The translations under genes and the position numbers were made by a program. The notes beneath the pieces were generated by a model. That model was given only the letters and a program-made list of their open reading frames with translations. It made no database searches and had not been told where the DNA came from. From assembly GCA_012932865.1 (NCBI GenBank), contig SAXG01000017.1:124001-188000 (forward strand): DNA of 64,000 nt, in the 5' to 3' direction. Source of the DNA: Amylostereum areolatum (lineage: Eukaryota > Basidiomycota > Agaricomycetes > Russulales > Stereaceae). Of this stretch, positions 1-10,905 are shown piece by piece. Numbering within the stretch: the first letter of the stretch is position 1; the number at the start of each line of letters is the position of its first letter.

Positions 1-113
1 ACAAATGCACGCACGCCCGCGGTGTCATGATCGAGCGTGCTAGGCGGCAATTGAGTCGCGAAGTAGGACTCTGCGGAAAATTGGGAAGTGATGGTGGGGA
101 CTTGGTCGGACAT
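1..113 (-). CDS. Probable phosphopantothenate-cysteine ligase, N-terminus only (runs off window)
   Basis: A reading frame opens at an ATG on the minus strand at 113 and stays open to the window edge, giving about 37 residues that begin MSDQVPTITSQFSAESYF. The stretch FSAESYFATQLPPSTL followed by a D-rich helix resembles, from memory, the N-terminus of fungal phosphopantothenate-cysteine ligases (coenzyme A synthesis, step two), where a similar 'AEAYF...PPKTL' segment precedes the nucleotide-binding fold. None of the catalytic core lies inside the window, so this call rests on a short N-terminal likeness only. The neighbour on the other side, the Egh16-like gene, is divergently oriented with about 1.1 kb between the two starts. 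Confidence 0.4.
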   Translation of the reverse strand, partial: MSDQVPTITSQFSAESYFATQLPPSTLDHDTAGVRAF

Positions 114-1217
114 GGCGGGGGTGCCCCGAGGCGAAGAGGTCTGAGGGGGTTTTGAATCTAACTTGACTCGCTGTTTTTGAAGTTGTTGGCGAAGCCGACG
201 GAGTCGGTGCTTTGCAGGCTGGCGAAAGGCTGAGCGCTGAGCGTCACCGCTACAGCTGCTCGCCGATGCCGGTGGCGGCGAGGGCATTGTATGACTAAGC
301 CTATTGTGATTGGCCAGGGGCGCCTCTCCGAGTCGGCTAGCTCACCTCCTCCCTGATTCGTTCTATTTTCGTTCTTGGCTATGAGTATCCTAGAAGAAAG
401 CTGACTTCACCGACCACTCTCTTCGATCGCGCCCGCGCTCGTCACCTCACACTTCGTTCGCATAAACGCCTCGTGCCAGTCTCATCGACCATGTCTCACG
501 CGGGTCCTCGGAGTCGATACTCCTCATTTCAGTTGACGTCTCTTGACCGCTGGCAGCCTGCAGGGCAGCACCCCGCAAGCGGGCGTCCTATCACATTGGA
601 GATCGGTTGGGGGAACCCAAGGGAACCCAGTCCCATGGCAATGGAGATGGTGATGTGGGGACCTGGGGTCACGTCAATTCGCACCAGTCCAATCTACGTT
701 CCTTGCTCTCAACCAATCCCAGCCCTTCCCTGCCTCAGGCGCTCATCCTCCTAGATCCCACTTCCCTTGTTCTCCCTCTCCAAAGTGCAAAAATAAATCG
801 TCGCTCAGATGGCATAATCACCTGGTGGAGTTCGATACCTTGACGACTGGAGCTTAACCCTGCACTGGCGACATCCTGCAAAATGGGCGTTTACCTTCTT
901 ACCGCTTGCAATTGGCCTGGAGGACTTCAGGACACCAGGTTTGATTTGAAAATTAATCCTCGACAGCACGTGGACTCCTCGGGAATGCACTTAAAAGATC
1001 GCTCGTGGCGTCTTGGTTTTCTCCAGCCTCGCTCATCCCTTGTCGCTTTCCTTCCGCACTTTGTCTCAGGGACTGGTCCCTCGTCCTCACAACTTGCCCA
1101 ACTCGTCCACTTCATAGCCCTACTTTCTTTTCATACATCCGCAAGACCCCAGCTGGTCTATCGCACTTCATTCCTTCAACGTTTTCTAGCAAAACATCGT
1201 CTGCCTCATCTCACGCC
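114..1217. other. Intergenic, divergent promoter region
   Basis: About 1.1 kb separates two divergently oriented starts. Short open frames occur (for example from an ATG at 491) but none shows a domain, a signal peptide or a plausible intron pattern. A pyrimidine-rich stretch just before 1218 fits a fungal promoter and leader. Confidence 0.5.
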
Positions 1218-2681
1218 ATGTTCTCCAAGACCCTCGCTGCCTCTCTCTTCCTTTTCGCGTTCGCGACCACCGCCCACGCCCACGCCGGAGTTTCCCCCGC
1301 TCTCGGAGTCGCTGGAACCCTCGCACGTAGCGACGTTCAAAAGCCTTCCACGGCCAAGCCGTGCGGAAAGACTGACATCGCCTCCACCATCGACTCTTCT
1401 ACCCCGATCGCCGCCAACGCCGATGATACCTTCGCTGCCACTATAACTGACTTCAACGCGTGCGTATCCTGCGATTTCCTCTTTCGTCCCTCCCGTTGTG
1501 CTTACTTCCGACATCCAGTGGCAAAGATGGTTCTCGTTCCATCAAGACCGTCCAGGTCGATCCCTCTGGTACCGGGAGCAGCTTCGTCGCGGCCACTATG
1601 GTCGCCAACGGCAATGCCGTGAGTGGTGCCCCTTTCCCTCCTCTACCACGCGCTCAATTTTATTTTTAGGCTCCGACATCCACCGGTTCAGAGCAACTGA
1701 CCGTCCAAATGCCCGCCGGTACGACGTGCACGGGCGGCGCCGCCGGCAACCTCTGCCTCGTTTCTTTCACCACCACTGCTGGCTTCGGCAACTGTGCCGT
1801 CGTGTCCCAGGGCGCCGCCGGCGCCGGTGCTGCTGCTAGCAGCTCTACGGCCGCAACGGGTGCGACAGCTGCTGGTGCTTCCAACGGTACGGCAGCGAGC
1901 ACTGGAGCCGCCGCGGGCACCGCCGCCACGGGCAAGCAGGCCAAGGGCGGCAAGAAGGGCGGCAAGGCCGCTGCCAAAGCCGTCGCCGTCGCTGCTGGCG
2001 CATCTTCCACAGCGACCGGTGCCGATGCCAGTGCGACTAGCGTCGACAGCGCTGCTGCCGGCGCCGCCAACAGCACGACTGCCTCCGGCACCGACGCTAG
2101 CACCGCCGCCAACAGCACCGTCTCCAGCACCGACGCTAGCGCCACCGCCGCCAACTCCACTTCGACCGCTGGTACCGCCTCCGCCGACAAGGCTGCCAAG
2201 AAGGCCGCTAAGAAGGCCGCCAAAGCTGCCTGCCAAAGCCGCCAAAGCCGCCGCTGCCGGATCGTCCACAGCTTCGGGTGCCGACGCCGGTGCTGCCGCC
2301 ACCAACGCCACGGGCGCGACTGCTGCTCCCAACGCCAGCGCCGTCGACAGCGCCGTCGCTGGTACTGCTGCTGCCGGTGCCGCTGGTAAGCACGCCAAAG
2401 GATCCGCTGCTGCCCAGGCTGGTGCCGCCGCGAAGGCCGCAAAGGCTGCCGGTAACGCTGCCGGTGCTGGAAACGCTGCCGGTGCAGGTGCCGCGAGCAA
2501 GGACTCCGCTGCAGGTGCTGCTACTGCTGCCGCTGCAGGTGCCGCCGCCTCGTCTCCCCAGGCTCGCGGCCCCATGACCTTCAAGCGCACCTGTAAGTCT
2601 GCTTCATCCAATTTTTGTTCTCATGGTCCTGAGATTTTTGTCCGAACAGGGAACTCGCGAAGCTTCGGCAAGCGCGCGTAA
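1218..2681 (+). CDS. Egh16-like secreted protein with Ala/Lys-rich C-terminal tail; one-base frameshift near 2230
   Basis: Exons fit 1218-1459, 1519-1618, 1670-2592 and 2650-2681, all with GT-AG borders. The product starts with a signal peptide (MFSKTLAASLFLFAFATTAHA) followed by HAGVSPALGV, the mature start typical of the Egh16/GAS1-like family, whose members are secreted by fungi and include appressorium-stage proteins. Paired cysteines lie in the N-terminal domain (PCGKTD, TTCTGGAAGNLC, GNCAVV). After about residue 160 the chain becomes low complexity: Ala/Ser/Thr repeats broken by Lys patches such as GGKKGGKAAAK and AAKKAAKKAAK. The frame shifts at 2229-2231: upstream codons run in one frame to ...KKAAKAA, then the repeat resumes as AKAAKAAAAG in another. 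Summed exons leave one surplus base, so a one-base insertion explains it. The function of the basic tail is unknown; binding to polyanions or wall polymers is only a guess. Confidence 0.8.
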
Positions 2682-3196
2682 TCGAACAGACTTGGAGAGC
2701 TTGATGCAGACATTTTTAACCCGCGCGAATTCTCGTGCTTTTTTCGATGTGGACACTTGGATAGTGCATCCGTTGTGTTTGAGACTAGTGTAGCCAATGA
2801 CAAGGGATCTTTTTGCGAGAACTTTGGGACGTTGTCGCCTCCTGTGAACTTGGGTGCAGTTTCTCCGGTTTCGTAGTGTCGCCTGATCAGATGTTTGGAA
2901 AAGAAGCCTGCCTTCAGGTTCAGAACGTCCAACCAGATCGTATTGCCAGCCAGTCGTTTTGATTTTGTACGTCCACTTCACATCCATCGTTGTACATATG
3001 TATAGTGCAGGACTCTTGTCGGGAGACAAGGCAATGGTCCGTGGCCGTTGAGAGTATGCCACGAGCTCGACAAAGATATATCGGTCAAAGGGCTGAGTTT
3101 ATTCAATGCAAGTCATGTCTGAAGAACGAAGGCTTCCCGTGTAACTTGACGTTCATGTCAATAGGACGGAGGGGCGCAGGGAAAGGCGTCACATAC
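2682..3196. other. Intergenic between convergent genes
   Basis: This is the shared downstream region of the Egh16-like gene (+) and SDH5 (-). I see no coding signal or RNA gene; a 3' untranslated role for both is likely. Confidence 0.5.
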
Positions 3197-3727
3197 TCAG
3201 TTTAGGTCGGGCATGCGTCGGACAGCCTTTCCTTCATTCCGAGCGTGCACCCGTAGCTTCTCTAGCACCGTCGAGTGTGCCCATCGGTCTGGCGTTGCAC
3301 GTTTTCCGGTCGCCCAGTAGTATATGTCCCAGTCCGCTTCGTCGAGTAGCTTAAGGGTAGATGACCAATGAATATTATCCAAAAAACCTAACCGCAGTGC
3401 ACGTACCTTGTCATACTCTCTCAGCTCGTCCGCCCCCATTCCTGCCAAATTCTCCTGTGCGAATGTACTTAGAAGGAGGTCGCTTTCAAGCGTCCCACGC
3501 TTCCTGCTTTGGTATACCAGCCGAGCGCGCGTCGTCTCCAAGAGTTCGTTCGGACGAGGTAATGGCTGAGGAGGCGGAACGTCGGACGGGGTTACTGTGG
3601 AAGCAAGGTGCTCGGGAGTGTGCGGAAGCGGCCAGGGATCTTTGAGAACAGAAGAGGACACAGAAAAATGTCTTGAATATTGCGGTTTTATGGAAGCGAA
3701 AGAGCGCGATGCAAGAGACCGAAACAT
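3197..3727 (-). CDS. SDH5: Succinate dehydrogenase assembly factor 2, mitochondrial (SDHAF2/Sdh5)
   Basis: Two exons, 3727-3407 and 3349-3197, join across a 57 bp GT-AG intron to give 157 residues. The intron length is divisible by three, so the frame also reads through it. The ATG at 3727 is preferred over one at 3802 because it begins [12 protein letters not shown], a basic, hydroxylated mitochondrial presequence. Family hallmarks are clear: [16 protein letters not shown], then after the splice [20 protein letters not shown], which carries the conserved DWDIYYW block. Sdh5 proteins promote covalent FAD attachment to the flavoprotein subunit of succinate dehydrogenase in the matrix. Length is normal for the family. 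The divergent neighbour is the alpha/beta-hydrolase at 4160. Confidence 0.92.
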   Translation of the reverse strand: [176 protein letters not shown]

Positions 3728-4159
3728 CGCTTGGGGGAGAGGTCGGGGTACAAGAGACGGAGTTGTCGGGACGGGACTGGCGCAGGAAACGAGCGCTAAC
3801 ACGTGATGAGCGTTTGAACCCTAACCTTGTACTAGGGTTTCCAGTCACCCAGTCCACCACAGTACCTAGGTATTTGCAAATTCTGAAATGCAGAGAAACT
3901 ATACGGATACTTGGATGTAGCCTCTGGACAGAGATCGATCGTAACGTGCGTTTGAGGCCTTGCCGAGGCTGCGAGAGCTGATGAGATGAGGAAACGCACG
4001 ACGTCAAGTGACATCATGGCACGTGACATTGCGCAGAGGTGGTGAGACATTTCGAGACGGCCATGCTCCAAGTTTGCGCACGCCGAAAGCTGAAGGGTAT
4101 TAGAACAGGCTCTGCTGCACCCAAGCCGCACCCTCCCGCCCACTCCCCCGAACATCCGC
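3728..4159. other. Divergent promoter between SDH5 and alpha/beta-hydrolase
   Basis: About 430 bp between two outward-facing starts. No confident TATA box and no separate gene are visible. Confidence 0.5.
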
Positions 4160-6055
4160 ATGTACGACAAAACTCCGGTCTATCCTCATCATGCCTCTCT
4201 ATTCTGGGCCCACGAACCTTATAAAACCATCTACGTCCTTCAGCGCATTCTTACCACCCTCCTCCTCGTACCCGTCTGGGTCACTTACTATGGTATCCTC
4301 CCACGATCCTTTCGACCCCGTCCGTCGTGGTCAATATCCCAAATCGTCGTCGTCAAGTTCATGAAACGTATCAGTCGGGTCACCGAAGTCGCAGGCGTCA
4401 CCTGGGGCACACGCGATCCGACGACAGCTCCAGACGAAAGGTCTCTCAAGGAGACCCGCTTCGTCTGGGTGCCTGCTCTTAGCGACGAGCTCAAAAAGGG
4501 CATTGTCGATGATGAACATGTCGAATGCAAGCCCGTTGGCACCTACGTCTGGCCCAAACACCCTTTACCATCCACACGCTTCACCGCGGCGTCCTCGCCA
4601 CCGGAAAAGATCGCCTCTGAAACATCGGGGGAAAGCTCGTCTTCCGACGACGACATCGAGGCCCTCGCAGCAGATGCGCCTTCTAGGATAATTGGAATAT
4701 TTCTCCATGGTGGTGGCTACTGTCACTACTCGGCACATGAACAGGCGGGCACATCGCGTGTCCCCAGGCGGCTGGTCAAGGATGGACTTTTCCAAGAAAT
4801 CCACGGTGTGTACAATTATTCCCCCCTTTCTCTGGCCAATCTCACTCACTCAAAACAGCCGTCGAATACCGACTCTTGCAACATGCGCCCGTTCCCGGGG
4901 CTCTACAGGACGCTGCCGCCGTTTACGCAAACGTCGTCATCAATGAGCTTGGCGCAACCAAGGGTGTAGACGGAAAGTATCATTACCCCGAGCGGCCATC
5001 GCCCATTGAGGCCCAGGGAAAAACCTCCGATAAGCTAGACCGTGCCGAGGCGCAAGCGCAGGAGCGAGGTCGTCGACCAGACCATGTACCCATTCCGCAA
5101 TCCACTGCCACTTCACCTACTCGTCATGCTCGATCTCCATCAGCCTGTTCAACCTATGCTGTCGGGCAATGATCAAATACCCACTATCACTGTCACCACA
5201 GAATCCGGCACCACGGCCGACGCGAAAGTCCTGCTTTCCCAAACCAGCGCAACCAAGGACAAAGATAGTCCTTATTGGTGACTCTGCAGGAGGCAACCTT
5301 GTCCTTGCATTGGCGAGGTGGATACGAGATGAAGACATTCTTCCGGCACCTGACGGGATGCTGCTTCTTTCTGTATGTTCCAATGTATCCCCTCTTCAGA
5401 AAGTGTTTCTGACGGTTCAAAAATAGCCATCGTGTGACCCTTCTCACACCCTTCCCCAAGTACCTGCTTCTCGTCGTCCTCGTCCTCACGAGAGCACTGA
5501 CTATCTCCTCGACACCCCCGAGCCACGCGCCTTACTCCAACGCACTTTCCTTGGCCACCATCCTATCGAATTCGTCTATTCTCCATATGTTTCTCCGTCG
5601 TCGGAGTGGGTCCTCAACGTGTTCCATGGCCCCCAGGCTTTCGAGGACCTCGAAACGATGGAGAATATTCGTGCTGGAGATGACACTCGTGCCTACCGGG
5701 AGGGTCCAGGCGATGTAGAAGCATGTCGCATAACTGGTCCTTCGCTCAGTGTTCCCCGCCCCGACGCACCAGGACGCACTCAAAGCACCAATCCCTTCAT
5801 TCGGGACCCTTCCGGCCTCGGCCTCTTCACCAATTTCCGCGCGCTCTTATCACGGTCGGCGACGCTGAGCGGCTTGAGCGTGAAGTGGTCGCCCTCGAGA
5901 AGGGCATGGAACGCGACGGCGTGCGAGTGCGCATGGTCTGGGCGAAGGACGGTGTCCACGACCTGTTGATCTTGGCCAAATGGGACGAGACGGTGCGAGA
6001 GGGGATCTGGGAGGAGATTGCTCGCTGGATTAAGGAGATTGAGCAGGAGCCATGA
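4160..6055 (+). CDS. Membrane-anchored alpha/beta-hydrolase, HSL/esterase type; one-base deletion near 5838
   Basis: The start MYDKTPVYPHHASLFW is followed by a hydrophobic segment (ILTTLLLVPVWVTYYGILP) that probably anchors the protein to a membrane. The hormone-sensitive-lipase type oxyanion motif HGGGY occurs before the first intron (4806-4858), and the nucleophile elbow GDSAGG near 5275. A third intron fits 5373-5426, joining LLLS to PSCDPSH. The C-terminal block FPRALITVGDAERL and VHDLLIL fit the acid and histidine region. Two problems exist. Between 5069 and 5247 the reading frame changes; an intron with a poor GTCGTC donor would restore it, but I am not sure. Near 5838 the frame shifts inside FTNF-PRAL, as if one C of a CCC run were missing. 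With that intron, exons sum to one base short of a whole number of codons (about 536 residues). Substrate unknown; likely an esterase. Confidence 0.83.
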
Positions 6056-6338
6056 AGCTGATGGATCGAGTTGGATTTCTGAATATCAACCCCGAACATT
6101 GGACCCGTATACATTGTACTACCCCCTTGATTTGCTTGTATCATAATGACTGGTGTATCATTGCAACAACCATGTTTTATAGACGTCGACGGTGGATGGA
6201 TGTTTTAGAACCCAAGAAAGCTGTCGGACGCGTGCTCCGATGTCGGCTTCGATGGGTTTTCGGCGGGTCACCCTCTCATCGTCCTTTGCTTTCAGCTTTC
6301 GAACGACCAGTCGCAACATATCCTGTCGTCGACTGAAC

Positions 6339-7608
6339 ATGTCTTCGATCTCGACGACAAAATCAGTTTCCATCGCGGTCATCGGCGTTGGACTCGTCGG
6401 CAGCGAGTTCCTGAACCAGCTGTTTTCCTTCCCTTCACCCAACCCATTCCGCATCGTCTCCCTATCTTCTTCAAAAACGACGCTCTTCGCACCTGATGGC
6501 CTCAAAGTGACGGCCGGAGACTGGAAACCCTCCCTGCAGGCATCAAACAGTACGGCTAACCTTCCCGATCTCACGCGCGATCTTGCGGGACTCGTCAGGC
6601 CTGGCACGGACGTTGTCCTCGTCGACAACACCTCCTCCGACGATGTCGCAGCCGCCTACCCAGAATTCCTCAAGAACGGCGTCAACGTGATCACGCCAAA
6701 CAAGAAGGCGTTTTCCGCTGGATTGCCGCTGTACGAGCAAATCCTCGCCGCGAGCCTCGAGAGCGGGGCACGCTTCTTGAACGAGTCGACGGTGGGCGCC
6801 GGCCTTCCCATCGTGTCAACGCTGAAGGACCTCGTTGCGACCGGCGACAAGGTGCGTTCATCCTTTTCCTTGTTTTATAAGCGGCTGCAGGAACGGTTTG
6901 GCGTGCAGGTGACGAAGATCGAGGGCGTGTTCTCGGGTACGATGAGCTACATCTTCAATGACTTCTCCACGGGAAAGCCGGACGGTCCCGCCTTCTCCTC
7001 GGTCGTCAGCATCGCACGCGAGAAGGGTTACACGGTGCGTGCCCTCGCGCTTTGTTCGCGCCTTGCTCATGGAAGCAGGAACCCCACCCGGCAGATGACC
7101 TCAACGGCGCGGACGTGGCGCGCAAGCTCACTATCCTCTCGCGTACCATCCCGTCCTTGAAGAGCGCGCTCCCCGCGGGTTACAAGTCGGTCAAGATCAC
7201 ATCCCTCGTTCCCGCCGCGCTGGAATCCGCCGCAAGTGGCGACGAATTTGTGGCCAGACTCCCCGAGTTCGACGCGCATTACGATCAAATACGTGCGGAG
7301 GCGGCAAAGGACGGCAAAGTGTTGCGTTTCGTGGGCGTGATCGACGTCGCGAGCGGCCTCATCAAGGCCGACTTGGAAAGGTCAGAGACGACTTTACTGT
7401 GCTTGTACGGTTCCAAGTGTCTAATCTCATGTTTCCTCACAGATATCCTGTTACGCATCCGTTTGCAACGTCGTTGGGCGGCTCGGACAACATCGTCATG
7501 TTCCACACGGAACGGTACGGTGCTCGTCCGCTGATTGTGCAGGGGGCGGGGGCGGGGGCGGCGGTGACGGCCATGGGTGTGATGAGCGACCTGCTCAAGC
7601 TCCTTTGA
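6339..7608 (+). CDS. HOM6: Homoserine dehydrogenase
   Basis: Four exons (6339-6851, 6909-7034, 7079-7380, 7443-7608) give 368 residues, close to the yeast enzyme. The start MSSISTTKSVSIAVIGVGLVG places the NAD(P)-binding glycine motif (VIGVGLVGSEF) at the N-terminus. Other family marks are VDNTSSDDVA, NVITPNKKAFS, the catalytic region FLNESTVGAGLPI, KIEGVFSGTMSYIFN, and EPHPADDLNGADVARK with conserved acidic and lysine residues. The C-terminus has SLGGSDNIVMFHTERY and GAGAGAAVTAMGVMSDLL. Homoserine dehydrogenase reduces aspartate semialdehyde to homoserine, the branch to threonine and methionine. This is a monofunctional fungal-type enzyme without an aspartokinase fused. The second intron (44 bp) is unusually short but frame-correct. 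Confidence 0.95.
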
Positions 7609-7910
7609 GCGGTGGACGACAGCCTCTCTTGGTGGACGCTACAAAATGTCGCACAGTGCGGTTTGTAAAGGGATGTATTACAATGTACATTGAACAACAG
7701 AGAAGTACGACATGTTTTTGTTGTCGACCAGAAGCAATACGTTTGGGCGCTGAGCGCTGAGCGCCGGAAGAGATTCGGGAGGTGCACTGCAACTTATATT
7801 ACTATGATTGGACCGCTTCGGTAGCGCCAGCAGCGCTTATGAAGATGTCTACGTAGAGCGGGGATCCTTCCATGGTCTTGAACTTATAGGGGAGGACTGA
7901 AGCAGCGGTC
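7609..7910. other. Intergenic
   Basis: About 300 bp between HOM6 and the glycosyltransferase. An AT-rich ACTTATATTACT element near 7795 could serve as a TATA-like signal for the downstream gene; no coding signal. Confidence 0.4.
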
Positions 7911-9302
7911 ATGTCCCGCCATGAAGGGTACGAACGTTTGCCGACACATTCGTATCCCCCACGACACAACTCCTCACTTCGGCTTTCACCACGTGAAGTT
8001 TGGTCTACCGCTTTCGCCCGACTTTCCTCCCTCCACCCACCACGTCTCTTCCCCAGAGTCCTCCGTCTTTTGACCCCCATCCCCTTCCTCCTCATTGTCG
8101 TCGCCCTAGTCATCTGGGATCCCCACCTCGAAATCACAAAATACGCCCGCGAATGGGTCCAGCGCGAAATCGTCCCCATCAAGCCTTTGCGCGGATGCTT
8201 TCGCCCCGAGAACGTCAGCCCCCTCTACAACGTCACAGAGCGTCTGTACGGGCCACGGCGCACCGAGGTCCAGGCGGGATTTTCCATGCGCCTCGGGATG
8301 GACTGCTTCGACTTTGCAGGTACCATCCAGCCTCCTGCACACCCGGACCCCGACGCGCCTCCCGTCATCTTCCACACCTACTGGCGCACCGACCTCGCCC
8401 CGTTCGGCGAACGTCAGGAATGGGCCCTCAAATCTTTCCTGGCCACACAACCCGTGTCGCGCTCGCGCATCATATTTTGGTCGAACGGGGACCTCATCGC
8501 GTCGAGCGAGGTGTTCGCGCGGTATGCCCGTGCGTATCCCAATGTGGTCGAGACGCGCGTGGCGGACGTCAAGTCGCTCGCTCGCGGTACCGCGCTGGAG
8601 GGGAGTCCGTATTTGAATATGAACGACGCTAAGGCGTGGCTAGACGGCGACATCGTGCGGTTGTTGGCGATGTGGACCGAGGGGGGCGTGTGGATCGACA
8701 TGGACATGCTCTGGACGCGCGACGTGAGCCCGTTGCTCGAGCATGAGTTCGTCACTCAGTGGGACTGTTTCGGTGCGTCGTGTTTTCTCTTGTGAGATCG
8801 ATCAAGTTGTCCGGCTGACCGTGACCCGGGTTTTTGCGTCGCAGACAAGATCTATCAAACGCTCAACGGCGCCCTCATGCATTTCTACAAGCACTCGCCG
8901 TATCTCTGCGAGGCATTCCATGCCATCGCGACATCTGACCCGCCCCGCGTGCCGTCGACGGACTGGGGCGCGCTCCTTTATCTCAAGCTCTGGCGACGGC
9001 TCGTCGCCGAGGGCATCCCCCCCTTCAAGGTTCTTCCCTCGTGCTTCTCCGACGGTGGTCAGTGCCGCAGAGACAACAGTCTTCCGGACCCGTTCGTGCC
9101 CGATCCCCAGGACGGCAGATGGACGGGTGGACTGTCGCGCGCGGAGGGTGGTGGGCTGGACGTTCGGTTGAAGAACGTGTTCGCGGTGCATTTGCACAAC
9201 CAGTGGGCGAAGGAGTTTCCGGAGGGAGGATGGGTGAGGAGGCTGCTGCTGAAGAAGTACGAGAAGGTGCTGGGAGGGCTGGACGCACGGACGCCGCTAT
9301 GA
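7911..9302 (+). CDS. Type II membrane glycosyltransferase with DXD sugar-binding region (GT32-like), copy 1
   Basis: Two exons, 7911-8772 and 8845-9302 (72 bp intron), give 439 residues. A cytoplasmic N-terminus precedes one membrane segment, RLLTPIPFLLIVVALVIW, as in Golgi type II transferases. The catalytic domain shows VIFHTYWRTDL, RIIFWSNGDL, the substrate loop WLDGDIVRLLAMW and the metal-binding DXD motif in GGVWIDMDMLWTRD, matching the Gly_transf_sug/GT32-like group (alpha-mannosyl-, alpha-galactosyl- or GlcNAc-transferases). The C-terminal part includes TDWGALLYLKLWRRL and NVFAVHLHNQWAKEFP. A clear paralogue lies inverted at 47292-48742 with the intron at the same codon (after WDC[FY], phase 1). 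Donor and acceptor sugars cannot be told from sequence. Confidence 0.85.
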
Positions 9303-10905
9303 TACATACTTACATGGATCACTTTGGATAGATGGATGGATTATGGATGCCGATCTGGCTGGGTCGATTCCTGGCCCACGCGTGTGTATACCCACCTTAT
9401 AGCGGACATGCCTACGATTTATTGTGTTCCAGAAATGACGAGACCAAAACTTATGCATATCGACAGTTGTTCCGCGGAATTTAGAGCCGAGGAGCATCCA
9501 TCCCTTTGTTGTCAGAACAAGTTAGTTCGCTACAAATATGGTTCTCCAGCCATGTAATAGGAGGACTCGGCGGTGTTGGGCTTCCATCTCGTAACATATG
9601 TAAAACCTGTGATCATAAGATGCTCGAACATGGGCTTGCTGGGAAGAGAACGTGATGGGCCAGAACGGAAGTCGTAAAAATCTGGGGTGGTGATGCCGTT
9701 AGTCCTCAATGATTTCTCATGTTGACGCTGGCAAGTACAGTGGCAGTAAATATAACGACAGTAAGTACCTGCTGTACACGTCGGTGCGAATGTTCGGATG
9801 AGCGAGAACAGAGGGTATTTCTCACATCGGCCGTCTTGATTGAAAAGAGATGCTCCAGGGTAGCGTACTGGACCGTGACAACATCGGCGTCAGTAAAGCG
9901 TCGATCGTTGGACGTCGTCCAAACGCCGTCGTACGTTCTCCGCCGTGTAGATTTCCGGCATGAAGCTTGCGTGAACAGTCGCTGAGGAAGGGATGAAAAA
10001 ACGCGATTGTTCAAGCTAATATACGACCAATGAGATTTGACCACGAATCATACACAGGCTGCGACTTGTTTGCGAGCGTAAGTACGTTTCGAGACTGTTT
10101 TTTGAGTAGGTGAAAGTACGGAGCCAAAGTGCGGGTCCAAGTTGGAAGAGGACCGAGGCACTCTCCGGGACCTTCCAAATCGAGCGAGAACGCCTTCTGG
10201 TTGCTCTCTGGCTGTAGTTGGGCTACGCTTGTGGCGTCCGTGTTACCCCCCCAATACCTGTACTCACCGCCCTTCCAACTCTGCGACTTCAGCTGTTCGA
10301 TTTTGCATTTTGAAACTGCATGAAGCTTGCGAGCAGGCCGACGGCATTACAAGACAGGAACGATGCCGTTTCAGGTCCAGGGACTTACGGCAGGCCCAGA
10401 CTTTGAACCGACGTCCCCGAAGTCGATTGGCGAATATCTGTAGATATCTGTGGACGACTTCTGACGGAGCCAATACACGGTCGCGTCGTCCTCTTCCCTC
10501 TCTCCCACCCACCGTCACACCAACGAACGTCGTTCGCGCGAGGTCGGTAGAGGCCACGCTTGTCTTGCTCTTGCCTGAACAGTGGGTGCGTCAGCTTCTA
10601 TACTTGACCGCCCATCCGCTGCGAGTGACTGATACTTGATGCGCGGACATGCACAGGCGGCAATTTTGCAACTCAGCAAGCCTATTGATCGACAGCGCAG
10701 GGGGATATAACTCGACGAAACCAAAAGAAGTTTGTACGGACAGGCCGACGACTCTTTTTTCCACAGGCCCAGCGTCGAGGCACCCCACACTCATTTTCCC
10801 ATTCCATTCGTTTGCCCTGCCTGCCCCCTCCGAGATCTATTCACGTTGATCATCTGCGCCCTTTCCCACCCGTAAAGGATCGATACCCTCATCGCCATAC
10901 CCATC
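9303..10905. other. Long intergenic stretch with weak coding hints
   Basis: 1.6 kb without a convincing gene. On the minus strand near 9700-9965 two overlapping frames read MPEIYTAENVRRRLDDVQ and then TDADVVTVQYATLEHLFSI, which look protein-like but sit in different frames and match nothing I know. They could be a remnant. The last 150 bp before 10906 are pyrimidine rich and look like the leader of the next gene. Confidence 0.35.

Noticed and set aside
1666..2611. Long Ala/Arg-rich open frames opposite the Egh16-like gene
   Set aside because: They are antisense shadows of GC-rich repeat codons; the + strand has a signal peptide, introns and family cysteines.
3728..3802. Upstream ATG at 3802 as SDH5 start
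   Set aside because: It adds 25 residues of neutral Pro/Ser sequence ahead of a good mitochondrial presequence starting at 3727.
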